A model generated the notes under the pieces. That model was not told the origin of the DNA and searched no databases. It saw only the letters and a program-made list of their open reading frames with translations. A DNA stretch of 64,000 nucleotides from Micromonospora costi (lineage in GTDB: Bacteria; Actinomycetota; Actinomycetes; Mycobacteriales; Micromonosporaceae): the NCBI RefSeq assembly GCF_003626655.1, contig NZ_RBAN01000001.1, forward strand, positions 1,488,001 to 1,552,000. Reading direction: 5' to 3'. Shown one piece after another: positions 53,917 through 62,908 of the stretch (positions are counted from its first letter, which is position 1; every line of letters starts with the position of its first letter). The position numbers were made by a program, and so were the translations under genes.

Positions 53917-54174
53917 TCAGGCGGCCCGCCGCTTCAGCTTCCGCCGCTCCCGCTCGGAGAGGCCGCCCCAGATCCCGAACCGCTCGTCGTGACCGAGAGC
54001 GTATTCGAGGCATTCCGTCTTGACCTCGCAACGCGAGCAGATCCGCTTCGCCTCACGGGTCGAGCCGCCCTTCTCGGGAAAGAACGCTTCCGGATCGGTC
54101 TGCGAGCACAGCGCCCGCTCCTGCCACTCCGGCGCGTTTCCGAGCAGGTCGGCCACCTCAAGCTGGCCGTCCAT
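53917..54174 (-). CDS. whiB: WhiB-family iron-sulfur transcription factor (WhiB/WhiB2 type)
   Basis: An 85-residue Wbl protein. The [4Fe-4S] ligands are Cys23, Cys46, Cys49 and Cys55, followed by GIWGG and a basic tail (ERRKLKRR) for DNA contact. ALCSQTDPEAFFPEKGGSTRE is close to Streptomyces WhiB and mycobacterial WhiB2, regulators of sporulation septation and cell division acting with WhiA and the main sigma factor. ATG 54174 has AGGAGG seven bases upstream. A long upstream region suggests complex control. Confidence 0.93.
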   Translation of the reverse strand: MDGQLEVADLLGNAPEWQERALCSQTDPEAFFPEKGGSTREAKRICSRCEVKTECLEYALGHDERFGIWGGLSERERRKLKRRAA

Positions 54175-54642
54175 CAATTGCCTCCTTGTCGCGCACCGGC
54201 GTCATCGCCGCTGCAACCCCCCACGCGAAAGGCGTGCTTGTCCGTCCGGTCCCCTTTTGATGCGTTCCGTGCGAACAACCCCATTCAAATTACACGCGTG
54301 TAATGCGTGCGCCGTCAAGCCGAACTTGATAATGGAGTCGCCCTCCCGACACGCCCCGGACGGCCATCCGGCCACCCGGCCCTCGCAACCTGCCCTATCG
54401 ATTCAGACCCCGACCGAGTAACGCCCTCTCCGGCGAGTTGCCGGAGATTTCTGCCGTGGCGCTCCCCCTCCGGCCGCTCGGGCGTCGACGGAACGCCGTG
54501 GCGGCGACCCCCGACAGCAATGCTGATCTTGGTGGGGCACAGGTTAACGCGAGTCGGGCCGGACCGCCTGTCGAGCGGCCGGCCACGACCGCACCCTGCC
54601 CACAATGTGGACAGGGCGCGGTGGCCGGAGCCGGTCCGGGTG
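54175..54642. promoter_or_regulatory. whiB upstream region with 16-bp perfect palindrome
   Basis: 468 bp with no convincing gene. At 54289-54304, 115 bp before the whiB ATG, is the perfect palindrome ATTACACGCGTGTAAT in locally A+T-rich DNA. A TAATTT on the minus strand overlapping it could serve as a -10. This looks like an operator or promoter zone for whiB. The part beyond about 54400 shows nothing recognisable. Confidence 0.55.
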
Positions 54643-54996
54643 TCAGCGCGGGCCCGCACGGGCGCTGGTCGGCCAGACGAACTCCGCCACCGCCCCACCG
54701 GTCACCCGGATAGACCCGGCCGGCGTCCGCTCGTCCCACCAAACGGTATAGACGGCGGCGGGAAGGTCCGGGTAGACGGCACTGTGGAAGGTGCGGTCGC
54801 GGGCCCGGCGCTCACGGACCGCGGCGTGCGTACGCGGCACGCCGCCCCGGCCGGCGGGGCTGATCTCGATCTCGGTGCCGTGCAGATCCGGTCCGGTGTG
54901 GATGATCAGCGCTCCCGTGTCGCCGCCCAGTTCCAGCACGACGCTTCCCGTCCCCGTCGGCCCGTACGCGTGCCGGTGCCCGCCCGGCGCCGTCAC
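54643..54996 (-). CDS. Conserved small protein (sometimes labelled phospholipase)
   Basis: A 117-residue protein starting with a His-rich stretch GGHRHAYGPTGTGSVVLELG, followed by GALIIHTGPDLHGTEIEISP and a predicted all-beta fold (VYPDLPAAVYTVWWDE). Actinomycete homologues are sometimes annotated 'phospholipase', but I see no catalytic motif that justifies it. GTG 54996 overlaps the DUF4331 stop by four bases, so it is translated with that gene. Confidence 0.72.
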   Translation of the reverse strand: MTAPGGHRHAYGPTGTGSVVLELGGDTGALIIHTGPDLHGTEIEISPAGRGGVPRTHAAVRERRARDRTFHSAVYPDLPAAVYTVWWDERTPAGSIRVTGGAVAEFVWPTSARAGPR

Positions 54997-56384
54997 GCCG
55001 CCGCCGGGCTCGTGACACCGTCGTACGGCACACCCAGATACGGGAACCGGTCGAGGAACGGCGCGGTCACGTCGGCGGCGCTCAGACCCGGGGTGACCGT
55101 GGCCGCCGCCGCGTCCGGCCGGAACGCCCGGTCCACCAGCGGCACGGTGAGCCCCGCGATCGCCCGCAGCGCCACGGTGACCACGTCGTCGCCGACCCGG
55201 CGGCCGTTGGGGAAACCGGCCAGGTCGCCGCCGAGCACACCGAAGCGGTCCGACCGGGAGCTGGGCGGGATCGCGGTGTTCAGCCGCAGCAGGTCGGCCT
55301 GGACCTCACCGGTCGCGTTCGTGAAACCGTCGACCAACCCGGACGGCAGACCGGTGAGCAGCAACGCCACCAGGTCCGCCCGGGCCGTCTTCGCTTTCGT
55401 GAGCCGGGCCAGGTTGGGGAAGACGCCCGGGTAGAGCGCCGGCAGCAGCGCCGCCAGCTCCGGCTGCTCGACGAAGCGGGCGAACCGCTTGTCCTCCGAC
55501 GGTGGCAACGAGTTCCACAGGTCCTTTCTGGACATCGGCACGATGACCTCGTTGAACAACGGGTTGCCCAGCCGGGACACCTGCACGTACGGGCCGGTGG
55601 CCACGTCGGTGCCCGCGTCGCCGCCCCGCACCCGGACCTGCCGACGCGAGGCGGTCGTCCACACCCCGATCACCGAGGCCGGGTCCCCCACCCCGTACCG
55701 GGCCGCCGGGCGGCGCACCCGGTCGAACGGCACCTGGAGCGCGATGCTGTGCACGTTCATCCGGTCGGTGGCGTTGACCGGCTCCCCCTCGACGCGGAAC
55801 ACCTTCCGGCCGGCCACGTGCAGCTGCTGGAAGGGGCGCAGGGTGCCCAGGTCGAACACCGCACCCAGGTCCACGAAGAAGCCGTCGGCCCGCTGGCCGG
55901 CGAAGACCCGCTCCCCGGTCGAGAGGCGGAAGGTGGCCTGGCGGGCCAGCTCGGCGTACGCGGGCGTGGAGAGCGGGCCGACGTTGCAGGGCGGGCACGG
56001 CAGCCGGTGCGCGAGCCGGTGCTCCCGCCCGTCGGCCACCCGCGTCAGGCTGTAGAACTGCCGCCGGTTCCAGTTGCCGCTGTCCAGCGACTCGATGGGA
56101 CCCGTGTTGTAGAGAAAGCTGTTCGGATTGGTGACCTCGGTGGTGAATTCGAAGCGGTAGGTGACGTCGGGCCGCGCGTCGCCGTCGTTGTCGACATGGA
56201 TCTCGTAGCGCACGTCGTCGCCGAACTCGAAGAAGTTCGGGCCGCCCGACGGACGTTGCAGCGGCACGTAATTGGCGATCAACGTCACGGAGTCGGGGCG
56301 GTCGGGGCTCACGAACGCGTACAGGTCGGCGGAATCGGCGACCGGATCCTTGGCTATTTCCGGGGCCTCGCGGTGGGAAGACAT
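54993..56384 (-). CDS. DUF4331 family protein
   Basis: A 463-residue DUF4331 protein starting SSHREAPEIAKDPVADSADL, the family hallmark, with YAFVSPDRPDSVTLIANYVPL soon after. There is no signal peptide. DUF4331 is widespread and uncharacterised, often near genes for small secreted or TPR proteins. It lies 88 bp after a small TAT-signal protein gene and overlaps the next gene (GTGA). Both upstream genes carry an AAAGGTTG segment before the ATG. Confidence 0.9.
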   Translation of the reverse strand: MSSHREAPEIAKDPVADSADLYAFVSPDRPDSVTLIANYVPLQRPSGGPNFFEFGDDVRYEIHVDNDGDARPDVTYRFEFTTEVTNPNSFLYNTGPIESLDSGNWNRRQFYSLTRVADGREHRLAHRLPCPPCNVGPLSTPAYAELARQATFRLSTGERVFAGQRADGFFVDLGAVFDLGTLRPFQQLHVAGRKVFRVEGEPVNATDRMNVHSIALQVPFDRVRRPAARYGVGDPASVIGVWTTASRRQVRVRGGDAGTDVATGPYVQVSRLGNPLFNEVIVPMSRKDLWNSLPPSEDKRFARFVEQPELAALLPALYPGVFPNLARLTKAKTARADLVALLLTGLPSGLVDGFTNATGEVQADLLRLNTAIPPSSRSDRFGVLGGDLAGFPNGRRVGDDVVTVALRAIAGLTVPLVDRAFRPDAAAATVTPGLSAADVTAPFLDRFPYLGVPYDGVTSPAAA

Positions 56385-56472
56385 GACGGACCAACCTTTG
56401 CGGGGACGGGTTCGACGGCCGGTCGGGCGCCGGAAGGGCCGCGACGGGCCGGGAACTGCGACGGGCTCGTGG

Positions 56473-56751
56473 TCAGCGGCGGGCGGCGCGCCGCAGCCGC
56501 TCGGCCAGGCCGCGGTCGCGGACCTCGATGCGGGACGTGCCGACGAAGACGTCCATGGTCCCGTTGGCGGCGTCACGCAGGTGCACGATGATGGGCTCCT
56601 CGGCCGCGGTCGCGTCGCGCCCGGTGTTCTGCGCGGCCGACAGGCCGGGCACGGTGAGCGCGGCGGCGCCGAGTGTCGCGCTCGCCGCCGCGGTGAGCGT
56701 CTGCCGGCGGGTCAGGCGCGGCCAGCGCCGCGTCCGCTCGTCACTGGTCAT
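56473..56751 (-). CDS. Small TAT-exported protein
   Basis: A 92-residue protein with a twin-arginine signal (LTRRQTLTAAASATLGAAAL, about 13-32). The mature part is short and beta-like (PIIVHLRDAANGTMDVFVGT, RIEVRDRGLAERL). I recognise no family. It is the first gene of an operon-like group with DUF4331 and the phospholipase-like protein. The exported mature part is only about 50 residues, so it may be a binding module or ligand. Confidence 0.75.
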   Translation of the reverse strand: MTSDERTRRWPRLTRRQTLTAAASATLGAAALTVPGLSAAQNTGRDATAAEEPIIVHLRDAANGTMDVFVGTSRIEVRDRGLAERLRRAARR

Positions 56752-56907
56752 GGCAACCTTTCCGGCGGCGCGGGAGAGCCCGCGGGGGCGGACGGGGCCC
56801 GCCCCGGACGTCGCCGCCGCCGGCCCCACGTGGAGTGCCGGCGGCGGTTCTCGCCACGCCGCCGCCGGCGTGCGGTGGTACGGCCGGCGGCGCGGAAAGG
56901 TTCGATC

Positions 56908-59415
56908 TCAGCGGGTGGCGTGCCCGTACGCGGTCGTCCGCCGTCGCGCCGGCCGCCCGGCCGCCGCCGCGATGCCCCGCAACTGCTCCTCGGTACGGGC
57001 CGACCCGTTGGCCGAGCCGGCCATGCGGGAGATGGTCTCCTCCATGAGCGTGCCGCCCAGGTCGTTGCAGCCGCCCTGGAGCATCGCCACCGTGCCGGCG
57101 TCGCCGAGCTTCACCCACGAGCACTGGATGTTGTCGATCCGGCCGTGCAACAGCAGCCGGGCCATGGCGTGCACCACCCGGTTCTCCCGCCACGTCGGGC
57201 CGGGACGGGCGATGCCGGCCAGGTAGATCGGCGCGTTGGTGTGCACGAACGGCAGCGCCACGAACTCGGTGAACCCGCCGGTGCGGTCCTGCACCCCGGC
57301 CAGCACCCGGAAGTGGGCCAACCACTGCCCCGGGTGGTCGACGTGTCCGTACATCATCGTGGAGCTGGACCGGATGCCCAGCTCATGGGCGGTGCTCACC
57401 ACGTCGACCCAGGCGGCGGCCGGCAGCTTGCCCTTGGTGAGCACCCACCGGACCTCGTCGTCGAGGATCTCGGCGGCGGTGCCCGGGATGGTGTCCAGCC
57501 CCGCCTCGCGCAGCTGGGTCAGCCACTCCCGCACCGGCACCCCCGCCTTCGCGGCGGCGGTCACGATCTCCATGGGCGAGAACGCGTGCACGTGCATCTC
57601 CGGCACCCGCGCCTTGATCGCGCGGACGATGTCCGCGTACCCGGTCACCGGCATCTTCGGGTCGATGCCGCCCTGGAGGCACACCTCGGTCGCGCCGGCC
57701 GCCCACGCCTCCTCCGCCCGGTCGGCGACCTGGTCGACCGAGAGCCGGTACGCGTCCGCGTCCCGCTCGCGCTGCGCGAACGCACAGAACCGGCAGCCCA
57801 CGTAACAGACATTGGAGAAGTTGATGTTCCGGTTCACCACGTAGGTCACGTCGTCGCCGACGGTCGCCCGGCGCACGTCGTCGGCGAGGCGGCACAGCTC
57901 GTCGAGCGCCGGACCATCCGCGCCGAAGAGAGCCAGCGCGGCGTCGGTGTGCCGCGGGTCCAGCAGGGCGGCCGGGTCGTCGGCGGCCAGCCGCAGCCCG
58001 GCCCGCAGGTCGTGGTCGCCGGCGGCGGCCGGCGCGGCCGTCACCTTCGTGGCCACCTCCGCCCAGTCGCCGTAGACGCTGTCGAAGTCACCCCGCCGGT
58101 CACCCGTCCGGCCGGTGGTGTCGATGGTGACGTGCAGGTCGGTCCGCCCGCCGAAGACCTCCTCCGGCTCCTGCCACGGCCGGCCCTCGGGGCGGGCGTC
58201 CTCGAGGGCCAGCCCGGTCTCCGGGTCGGCCAGCGCGCTCACGTGCGCCAGCAGGCGCGGATCGAGCCACGGGTCGCCGGCCCGCACGTACTCCGGGTAG
58301 ATGGTGAGCCGCTCGCGCAGCGTGAAGCCGGCCTCCGCCGTACGCCGCGCCAGGTCGTCCAGGTGCGGCCAGGGACGCTCGGGGTTCACGTGGTCGGGGG
58401 TGAGCGGCGAGACACCGCCCCAGTCGTCGATGCCCGCGCGCAGCAGCAGGTCGTACTCGCCCTCGATGAGGTTCGGCGGGGCCTGGATGCGCGCCCGGGG
58501 GCCGAGCAGCACCCGGGCCACCGCGACCGTGGCCGCCAGGTCGTGCAGCTCCGCGTCCGGCATGCCGCGCATCGCCGTGTCCGGCTTGGCGCGGAAGTTC
58601 TGCACGATCACCTCCTGGAGGTGGCCGTACTCCCGGTGCGTCCGACGGATCGCGAAGAGGGAGTCCACCCGCTCGGCGTGGGTCTCGCCGATGCCGATGA
58701 GGATCCCGGTGGTGAACGGCACGCCGACCCGGCCGGCGTCGTCGAGCACCCGGAGCCGTACCGCCGGCTCCTTGTCCGGCGAACCGAAGTGCGGGCCGCC
58801 CGGCTCGGACCAGAGGCGGGTCGCCGTGGTCTCCAGCATCATCCCCATGCTCGGCGCGACCGGCTTGAGCCGTTGCAGCTCCGACCAGGAGAGCACGCCC
58901 GGGTTCAGGTGCGGCAGCAGGCCCGTCTCCTCCAGCATCGCCACCGCGCAGGCGCGGACGTAGTCCAGGGTGGAGTCGTAGCCCCGCTCGTCCAGCCAGC
59001 GCCGGGCCGCCGGCCAGCGCTCCTCCGGCCGGTCACCGAGGGTGAACAGCGCCTCCTTGCAGCCCTGCGCCGCGCCCTCCCGGGCGATCGCCAGGACCTC
59101 GTCCTTCTCCAGGTAGGCGGCCGGCAGCCGGTGCGGCACCGTGGCGAAGGTGCAGTAGTGGCACCGGTCCCGGCACAGCCGGGTCAGCGGGATGAAGACC
59201 TTCTTCGAGTACGTGACGACGCCCGGCCGCCCGGCCTCGCGCAGCCCGGCGTCGCGGATGCCGCCGGCGATGCCGAGCAGTTCGTCGAGGGCGTCGCCGC
59301 GCGCGCCCAGCAGCGCGGTGGCCTCGTCGACGTCCAGCGCCCGGCCGGTGGCGGCCCGGCGCAGGGCCCTGCGCACGCTCGCCTCGGTGGGGCCGGAGTT
59401 GGTGCGATCAACCAT
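56908..59415 (-). CDS. fbiC: FO synthase, CofG/CofH fusion (FbiC)
   Basis: An 835-residue fusion of two radical SAM enzymes making FO, the deazaflavin core of coenzyme F420, from a tyrosine- and a riboflavin-pathway intermediate. The N-terminal CofG cluster motif is CRDRCHYC (about residue 80) and the C-terminal CofH motif CYVGCRFC (about 535). Both domains look complete. ATG 59415 lies six bases after a TAGGCT -10-like element, so the mRNA may be leaderless. fbiA and fbiB are close by on the other strand. Confidence 0.96.
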   Translation of the reverse strand: MVDRTNSGPTEASVRRALRRAATGRALDVDEATALLGARGDALDELLGIAGGIRDAGLREAGRPGVVTYSKKVFIPLTRLCRDRCHYCTFATVPHRLPAAYLEKDEVLAIAREGAAQGCKEALFTLGDRPEERWPAARRWLDERGYDSTLDYVRACAVAMLEETGLLPHLNPGVLSWSELQRLKPVAPSMGMMLETTATRLWSEPGGPHFGSPDKEPAVRLRVLDDAGRVGVPFTTGILIGIGETHAERVDSLFAIRRTHREYGHLQEVIVQNFRAKPDTAMRGMPDAELHDLAATVAVARVLLGPRARIQAPPNLIEGEYDLLLRAGIDDWGGVSPLTPDHVNPERPWPHLDDLARRTAEAGFTLRERLTIYPEYVRAGDPWLDPRLLAHVSALADPETGLALEDARPEGRPWQEPEEVFGGRTDLHVTIDTTGRTGDRRGDFDSVYGDWAEVATKVTAAPAAAGDHDLRAGLRLAADDPAALLDPRHTDAALALFGADGPALDELCRLADDVRRATVGDDVTYVVNRNINFSNVCYVGCRFCAFAQRERDADAYRLSVDQVADRAEEAWAAGATEVCLQGGIDPKMPVTGYADIVRAIKARVPEMHVHAFSPMEIVTAAAKAGVPVREWLTQLREAGLDTIPGTAAEILDDEVRWVLTKGKLPAAAWVDVVSTAHELGIRSSSTMMYGHVDHPGQWLAHFRVLAGVQDRTGGFTEFVALPFVHTNAPIYLAGIARPGPTWRENRVVHAMARLLLHGRIDNIQCSWVKLGDAGTVAMLQGGCNDLGGTLMEETISRMAGSANGSARTEEQLRGIAAAAGRPARRRTTAYGHATR

Positions 59416-59421
59416 CCGCTC

Positions 59422-59427
59422 AGCCTA
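59422..59427 (-). promoter_or_regulatory. -10 element for fbiC, leaderless
   Basis: TAGGCT on the minus strand ends six bases before the fbiC ATG and no ribosome binding site is present. The arrangement is typical of leaderless transcription. Confidence 0.5.
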
Positions 59428-59520
59428 GGACGTGAGCGGCGCGGCGCCGCCGCCTCCGCCCGGACCGTGGGCAACCACACCTGTCACGCCCGCACCACCA
59501 CGGGCCGTCGGGCGCCCGCC

Positions 59521-59590
59521 GAGGCGCAGCGCACGGCCGGTCGAGGCGCAGCGCACGGCCGGTCGAGGCGCGGCGCACGCCCGGTCGAGG
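59521..59590. repeat. 22-bp tandem repeat, three copies
   Basis: GAGGCGCAGCGCACGGCCGG plus TC occurs at 59521-59542 and 59543-59564 identically, and at 59565-59586 with two changes. The array runs into palindrome E. It is intergenic, between fbiC and the next gene's 3' end. Confidence 0.85.
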
Positions 59591-59593
59591 TTC

Positions 59594-59645
59594 TTTCATG
59601 GAAATAGTGGCCTCCCGCCGCGGGGAAGCCACTATTCCCGTGAAA
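59594..59645. repeat. Palindromic element E (52 bp)
   Basis: Arms of 22 bases (TTTCATGGAAATAGTGGC, 59594-59615; complement 59624-59645) with three mismatches and an 8-base loop. It sits 45 bp past the stop of the minus-strand membrane-protein gene. Its arm aligns loosely with element A (TCATG.A..TA.TG.C). Confidence 0.8.
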
Positions 59646-59690
59646 CTGCGTACGCCGGCGCGGGCCGCACGGGCGGTGCCGACGAGTGGG

Positions 59691-60641
59691 TCAGCGCCGT
59701 GCGTCGGGGTCCTCGCCCGGGTTGATGTGCTGCGTGCGGTCGCTCTCGCCATCCGTCGGCCGCGGGATGGCCTGGGTGGGCTCGGCCGGCTGGCGCGGGA
59801 TGGCCTGCGTCGGGTCGGCCGACGGCGGCTGCCCGAACGGCGGCGCCGAGGGCGGGGCCGTGTTGGCCGGCGGGGCGGACTGCGGCGCGGGGTTGAACGG
59901 CGGCGCCGACTGCGGGGCGCCGCCGAACGGCGGGGTCGGCTGGCCGTACGCCCCGGGCTGGCCGGCGTGCGGGGTCACCGGGTAGCCGCCGGGCTGGCTC
60001 GGCGCCGCCCAGCCGCCGGGCTGGTTGGGGGCCGGGTACCCCTGGGGCTGCCCGGGAGCCGGGTGGGCACCGGGCTGGCCGGCGCCCGGCCAACCGCCCG
60101 GCTGCTGCGGCCAGCCGGGCTGCGGGGAGCCGTAGACGCCCGGCTGCGGCTTGGGCTTCGGCACGTAGTACATCGCCCGCCAGATCGTGTAGACGGCGAA
60201 GGCGGCGACCGCGAAGATCGCCAGCCAGGCCAGCCGGGTGAGCAGGCCGAGCAGCGCGTCCAGCACCTCACCGTCGGCCAGCCGGCCGACCATCCAGATG
60301 AGGAACGTCAACGCGCCGAACAGCACGCCCACGGCGTACTCCGCCAGCGCCACCTGGGTGATCGTCTTCGCCTGCGACAGCACCGGCGTGATGTGCGTGG
60401 CCAGCAGCACCGCCAGCAGCGGCAGCACCGTCGGCTCCAGGCCGACGAAATCGAGGTAGGTGCTGCCCGCGCGGTCGGTGAAGTCTCCGAATCCGGCGGG
60501 CGTCAGCAGCCGGATCAGAGCGACGAAGAGCAGCACGGCGTTCGCGCCGAGCAGCACGAAGGCGGCCAGTTCGCGTAGCGGCTTGGTCAGCTGGCGGGCC
60601 TTTGTCGCGTCTGCGGACGTGGGCTCGGCGGGGCTGGTCAC
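59691..60641 (-). CDS. Multi-pass membrane protein with Pro/Gly/Gln-rich tail
   Basis: A 316-residue protein. Four membrane helices occupy residues 20-155 ([35 protein letters not shown] and others). A 150-residue cytoplasmic tail of PG/PQ repeats ([18 protein letters not shown]) ends in threonine-rich TQAIPR motifs, repeated twice, resembling FHA-recognised phosphothreonine sites. GGGGGAG precedes GTG 60641. Function unknown; tail and TQ motifs suggest signalling through Ser/Thr kinases, which is inference. Confidence 0.75.
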   Translation of the reverse strand: MTSPAEPTSADATKARQLTKPLRELAAFVLLGANAVLLFVALIRLLTPAGFGDFTDRAGSTYLDFVGLEPTVLPLLAVLLATHITPVLSQAKTITQVALAEYAVGVLFGALTFLIWMVGRLADGEVLDALLGLLTRLAWLAIFAVAAFAVYTIWRAMYYVPKPKPQPGVYGSPQPGWPQQPGGWPGAGQPGAHPAPGQPQGYPAPNQPGGWAAPSQPGGYPVTPHAGQPGAYGQPTPPFGGAPQSAPPFNPAPQSAPPANTAPPSAPPFGQPPSADPTQAIPRQPAEPTQAIPRPTDGESDRTQHINPGEDPDARR

Positions 60642-60739
60642 GAGCTCCCCCTTGGGCGAAAGCGGACAGTTGCCGACGTGAGCCTAGTCTCCCCGGCCAC
60701 CGGCGGACCGCAGGCGTCGCGTGCGCGAGGATGGTCGTC

Positions 60740-61687
60740 ATGCGCATCGTGGTTCTCGCGGGCGGCATCGGAGGCGCCCGGTTCCTGGTCGGCGTACGCG
60801 CGTACGCCCGCGAGGTGGGCGCCGAGGTGACCGCCGTAGTCAACGTCGGCGACGACCTCTGGCTGCACGGCCTCAAGGTCTGCCCCGATCTGGACAGCGT
60901 GATGTACACCCTCGGCGGCGGCGCCGACCCGGAGCGGGGCTGGGGCCGCGTCGGCGAGAGCTGGACGGTCAAGTCCGAGCTGGCCGCGTACGGTGCGGAG
61001 CCGACCTGGTTCGGCCTCGGCGACAAGGACATCGCCACCCACCTGGTGCGCACCACCATGGTCAACGCCGGTTACCCGCTCTCCGCGCTGACCGAGGCGC
61101 TGGCGACCCGCTGGCAGCCCGGCGTACGCCTGCTGCCGGCCACGGACGACCGGCTCGAGACGCACGCGGTGGTCGACCTCGACGGCGGCCAGCGGGCGAT
61201 CCACTTCCAGGAGTGGTGGGTACGGCACCGGGCCGAGATCCCCACCCACCGGTTCGTGTTCGTGGGCGCGGAGACGGCCAAGCCGGCCCCCGGCGTGCTG
61301 GACGCCATCGGTTCGGCGGACGTCGTGCTGGTCGCGCCCAGCAACCCGGTGGTGAGCATCGCGCCGGTGCTGGCCGTGCCGGGCCTGCGCGAGGCGGTGA
61401 CCGACGGCCCCGCCCCGGTGGTCGGCGTCTCGCCGATCATCGGTGGCGCCCCGGTGCGCGGGATGGCCGACCGCTGCCTGGCCGTGCTCGGCGTCGAGTG
61501 CAGCGCGGCCGGGGTGGGCGGCCTCTACGGCGGCCGGTCGGCGGGCGGCCTGCTGGACGGCTGGCTGGTGGCCGAGGAGGACGAGGGCACGCTGGTGCCC
61601 GAGGTGACGGTCCGCGCGGTACCGCTGCGGATGACAGACGAGGCGGCGACGGCGACGATGGTCCGGGCCGCGGTGGAGTTGCGGTGA
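60740..61687 (+). CDS. fbiA: F420 biosynthesis transferase FbiA (CofD)
   Basis: A 315-residue CofD-family enzyme. It transfers the phospho-lactyl or phospho-enolpyruvyl group to FO, giving F420-0 or its dehydro form. N-terminal VVLAGGIGGARFLVG (residues 3-17), VVNVGDDLWLHGLKVCPDLD and PSNPVVSIAPVLAVPG are family motifs. ATG 60740 is chosen with GAGG nine bases upstream. It overlaps fbiB by four bases (GTGA). Confidence 0.95.
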   Translation: MRIVVLAGGIGGARFLVGVRAYAREVGAEVTAVVNVGDDLWLHGLKVCPDLDSVMYTLGGGADPERGWGRVGESWTVKSELAAYGAEPTWFGLGDKDIATHLVRTTMVNAGYPLSALTEALATRWQPGVRLLPATDDRLETHAVVDLDGGQRAIHFQEWWVRHRAEIPTHRFVFVGAETAKPAPGVLDAIGSADVVLVAPSNPVVSIAPVLAVPGLREAVTDGPAPVVGVSPIIGGAPVRGMADRCLAVLGVECSAAGVGGLYGGRSAGGLLDGWLVAEEDEGTLVPEVTVRAVPLRMTDEAATATMVRAAVELR

Positions 61688-62766
61688 AGCTGGAGATCCT
61701 GCCGGTGCTGGGCATCGGCCACGTGTCCGAGGGTGACGACCTGGCGGCGCTGATCGCCACCGCGGCGCCCTGGCTGCGCGACGGCGACGTGCTGGTGGTG
61801 ACCAGCAAGATCGTCTCGAAGGCGGAGGGGCGGCTCGTGGACGTCCCGGCGGACGGCCCCGAGCGGCAGGCCGCGCGGGACGAGGTGCTGGCCGCGGAGA
61901 CGGCCCGGGTGGTGGCCAGCCGGGGTACGACCCGGATCGTGCAGACCCACCACGGCTTCGTGATGGCCACCGCCGGCATCGACGCCTCGAACGTCGACAA
62001 GACCCGCCTCGTGCTGCTGCCGAAGGATCCGGACGCCTCGGCCCGGGCGCTGCGCACCGCGCTGCGCGAGCGTTTCGACCGGGACGTGGCGGTGATCGTC
62101 AGCGACACCATGGGCCGGCCGTGGCGCAACGGGCTCACCGACGTGGCGCTCGGAGTGGCCGGCATGGACGCCATCCGCGACCACCGGGGCGAGTTCGACC
62201 CGTACGGCAACGAACTCCAGGTGACCCAGATGGCGGTCGTCGACGAGCTTGCCGCCGCCGGGGAACTGATCAAGGGCAAGATCGACCAGGTGCCGGTGGC
62301 CGTGGTCCGCGGCTACCTGACCGCCACCTCCGACGGCGGCGCCGGCGCCTCGGCGCTGGTCCGGGACGCCGCGCAGGACCTCTTCTCCCTCGGTACCGCC
62401 GAGGCGCGGGCCGCCGGTCTGGCCGCCGCCGCGACCCTGCCCGACGGTCCGGGCCCGACGCCGGCCGACCCGGCGGCGATCCAGCGGGCCATCGACGCGG
62501 TGGCCGACGTGGTCGCGCCCGGCACGGTGTTCACGCTCGTCGCCGACGACGTACGCGCCGGCCTGGTCGCCGCGGTGCCCGGCTGGCCGCAGGAGGCGAC
62601 CGCGCTGGTGCTCGGTTCCCCGCCGACCCCGGTGGACCCGAGCGACCTGGTCCGCTTCGGGGCGGACCTGCACCGGCTGCGCATCGCCCTGGCCGTCGAG
62701 GGGATCCCCTCGGTGCTCCTGCCACCGCCCAGCGCCAGCACGGCGAGCGCCGCCCTGGCGCTGTAA
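61684..62766 (+). CDS. fbiB: F420-0:L-glutamate ligase FbiB (CofE), short form
   Basis: A 360-residue protein. The N-terminal 245 residues are CofE (LGIGHVSEGDDLAALI, VTSKIVSKAEGR, SDTMGRPWRNGLTDVALG), which adds glutamates to F420-0. Mycobacterial FbiB has about 448 residues with a complete nitroreductase-like C-terminal domain. Here the C-terminal part is only about 115 residues and lacks a full FMN-binding fold. The gene is coupled to fbiA by GTGA. Confidence 0.92.
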   Translation: MKLEILPVLGIGHVSEGDDLAALIATAAPWLRDGDVLVVTSKIVSKAEGRLVDVPADGPERQAARDEVLAAETARVVASRGTTRIVQTHHGFVMATAGIDASNVDKTRLVLLPKDPDASARALRTALRERFDRDVAVIVSDTMGRPWRNGLTDVALGVAGMDAIRDHRGEFDPYGNELQVTQMAVVDELAAAGELIKGKIDQVPVAVVRGYLTATSDGGAGASALVRDAAQDLFSLGTAEARAAGLAAAATLPDGPGPTPADPAAIQRAIDAVADVVAPGTVFTLVADDVRAGLVAAVPGWPQEATALVLGSPPTPVDPSDLVRFGADLHRLRIALAVEGIPSVLLPPPSASTASAALAL

Positions 62767-62825
62767 CCGGGCACCCCGGCCGGCACCGCGCGGCGCCGGC
62801 GCGCCCCGGCTCGCCGGCTCACCCC

Positions 62826-62886
62826 GGTGATCATGAAGTTATTGCCTCCCGGCACGGCGTGTCGGGGCAATAACTTCATGATCACC
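62826..62886. repeat. Palindromic element A2 (61 bp)
   Basis: Perfect 21-base arms (62826-62846, starting GGTGATCATGAAGTTATTG, and 62866-62886) around a 19-base centre with CACGGCGTGTCG. It matches A1 at 3100-3160 in length and about 90% of bases. It lies between the convergent fbiB and ArsR-like genes. Confidence 0.9.
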
Positions 62887-62908
62887 GCGGAAAGCAGACC
62901 TCCGCCGG

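Noticed and set aside
54307..55434. Plus-strand frame of 375 codons upstream of the DUF4331 region
   Set aside because: It overlaps the real minus-strand genes at 54643-56384, has no ribosome binding site and shows shadow-type composition.
56272..59607. Plus-strand open frame of over 1100 codons
   Set aside because: Antisense to fbiC and the small TAT gene. Composition is that of a shadow frame and no domain is visible.
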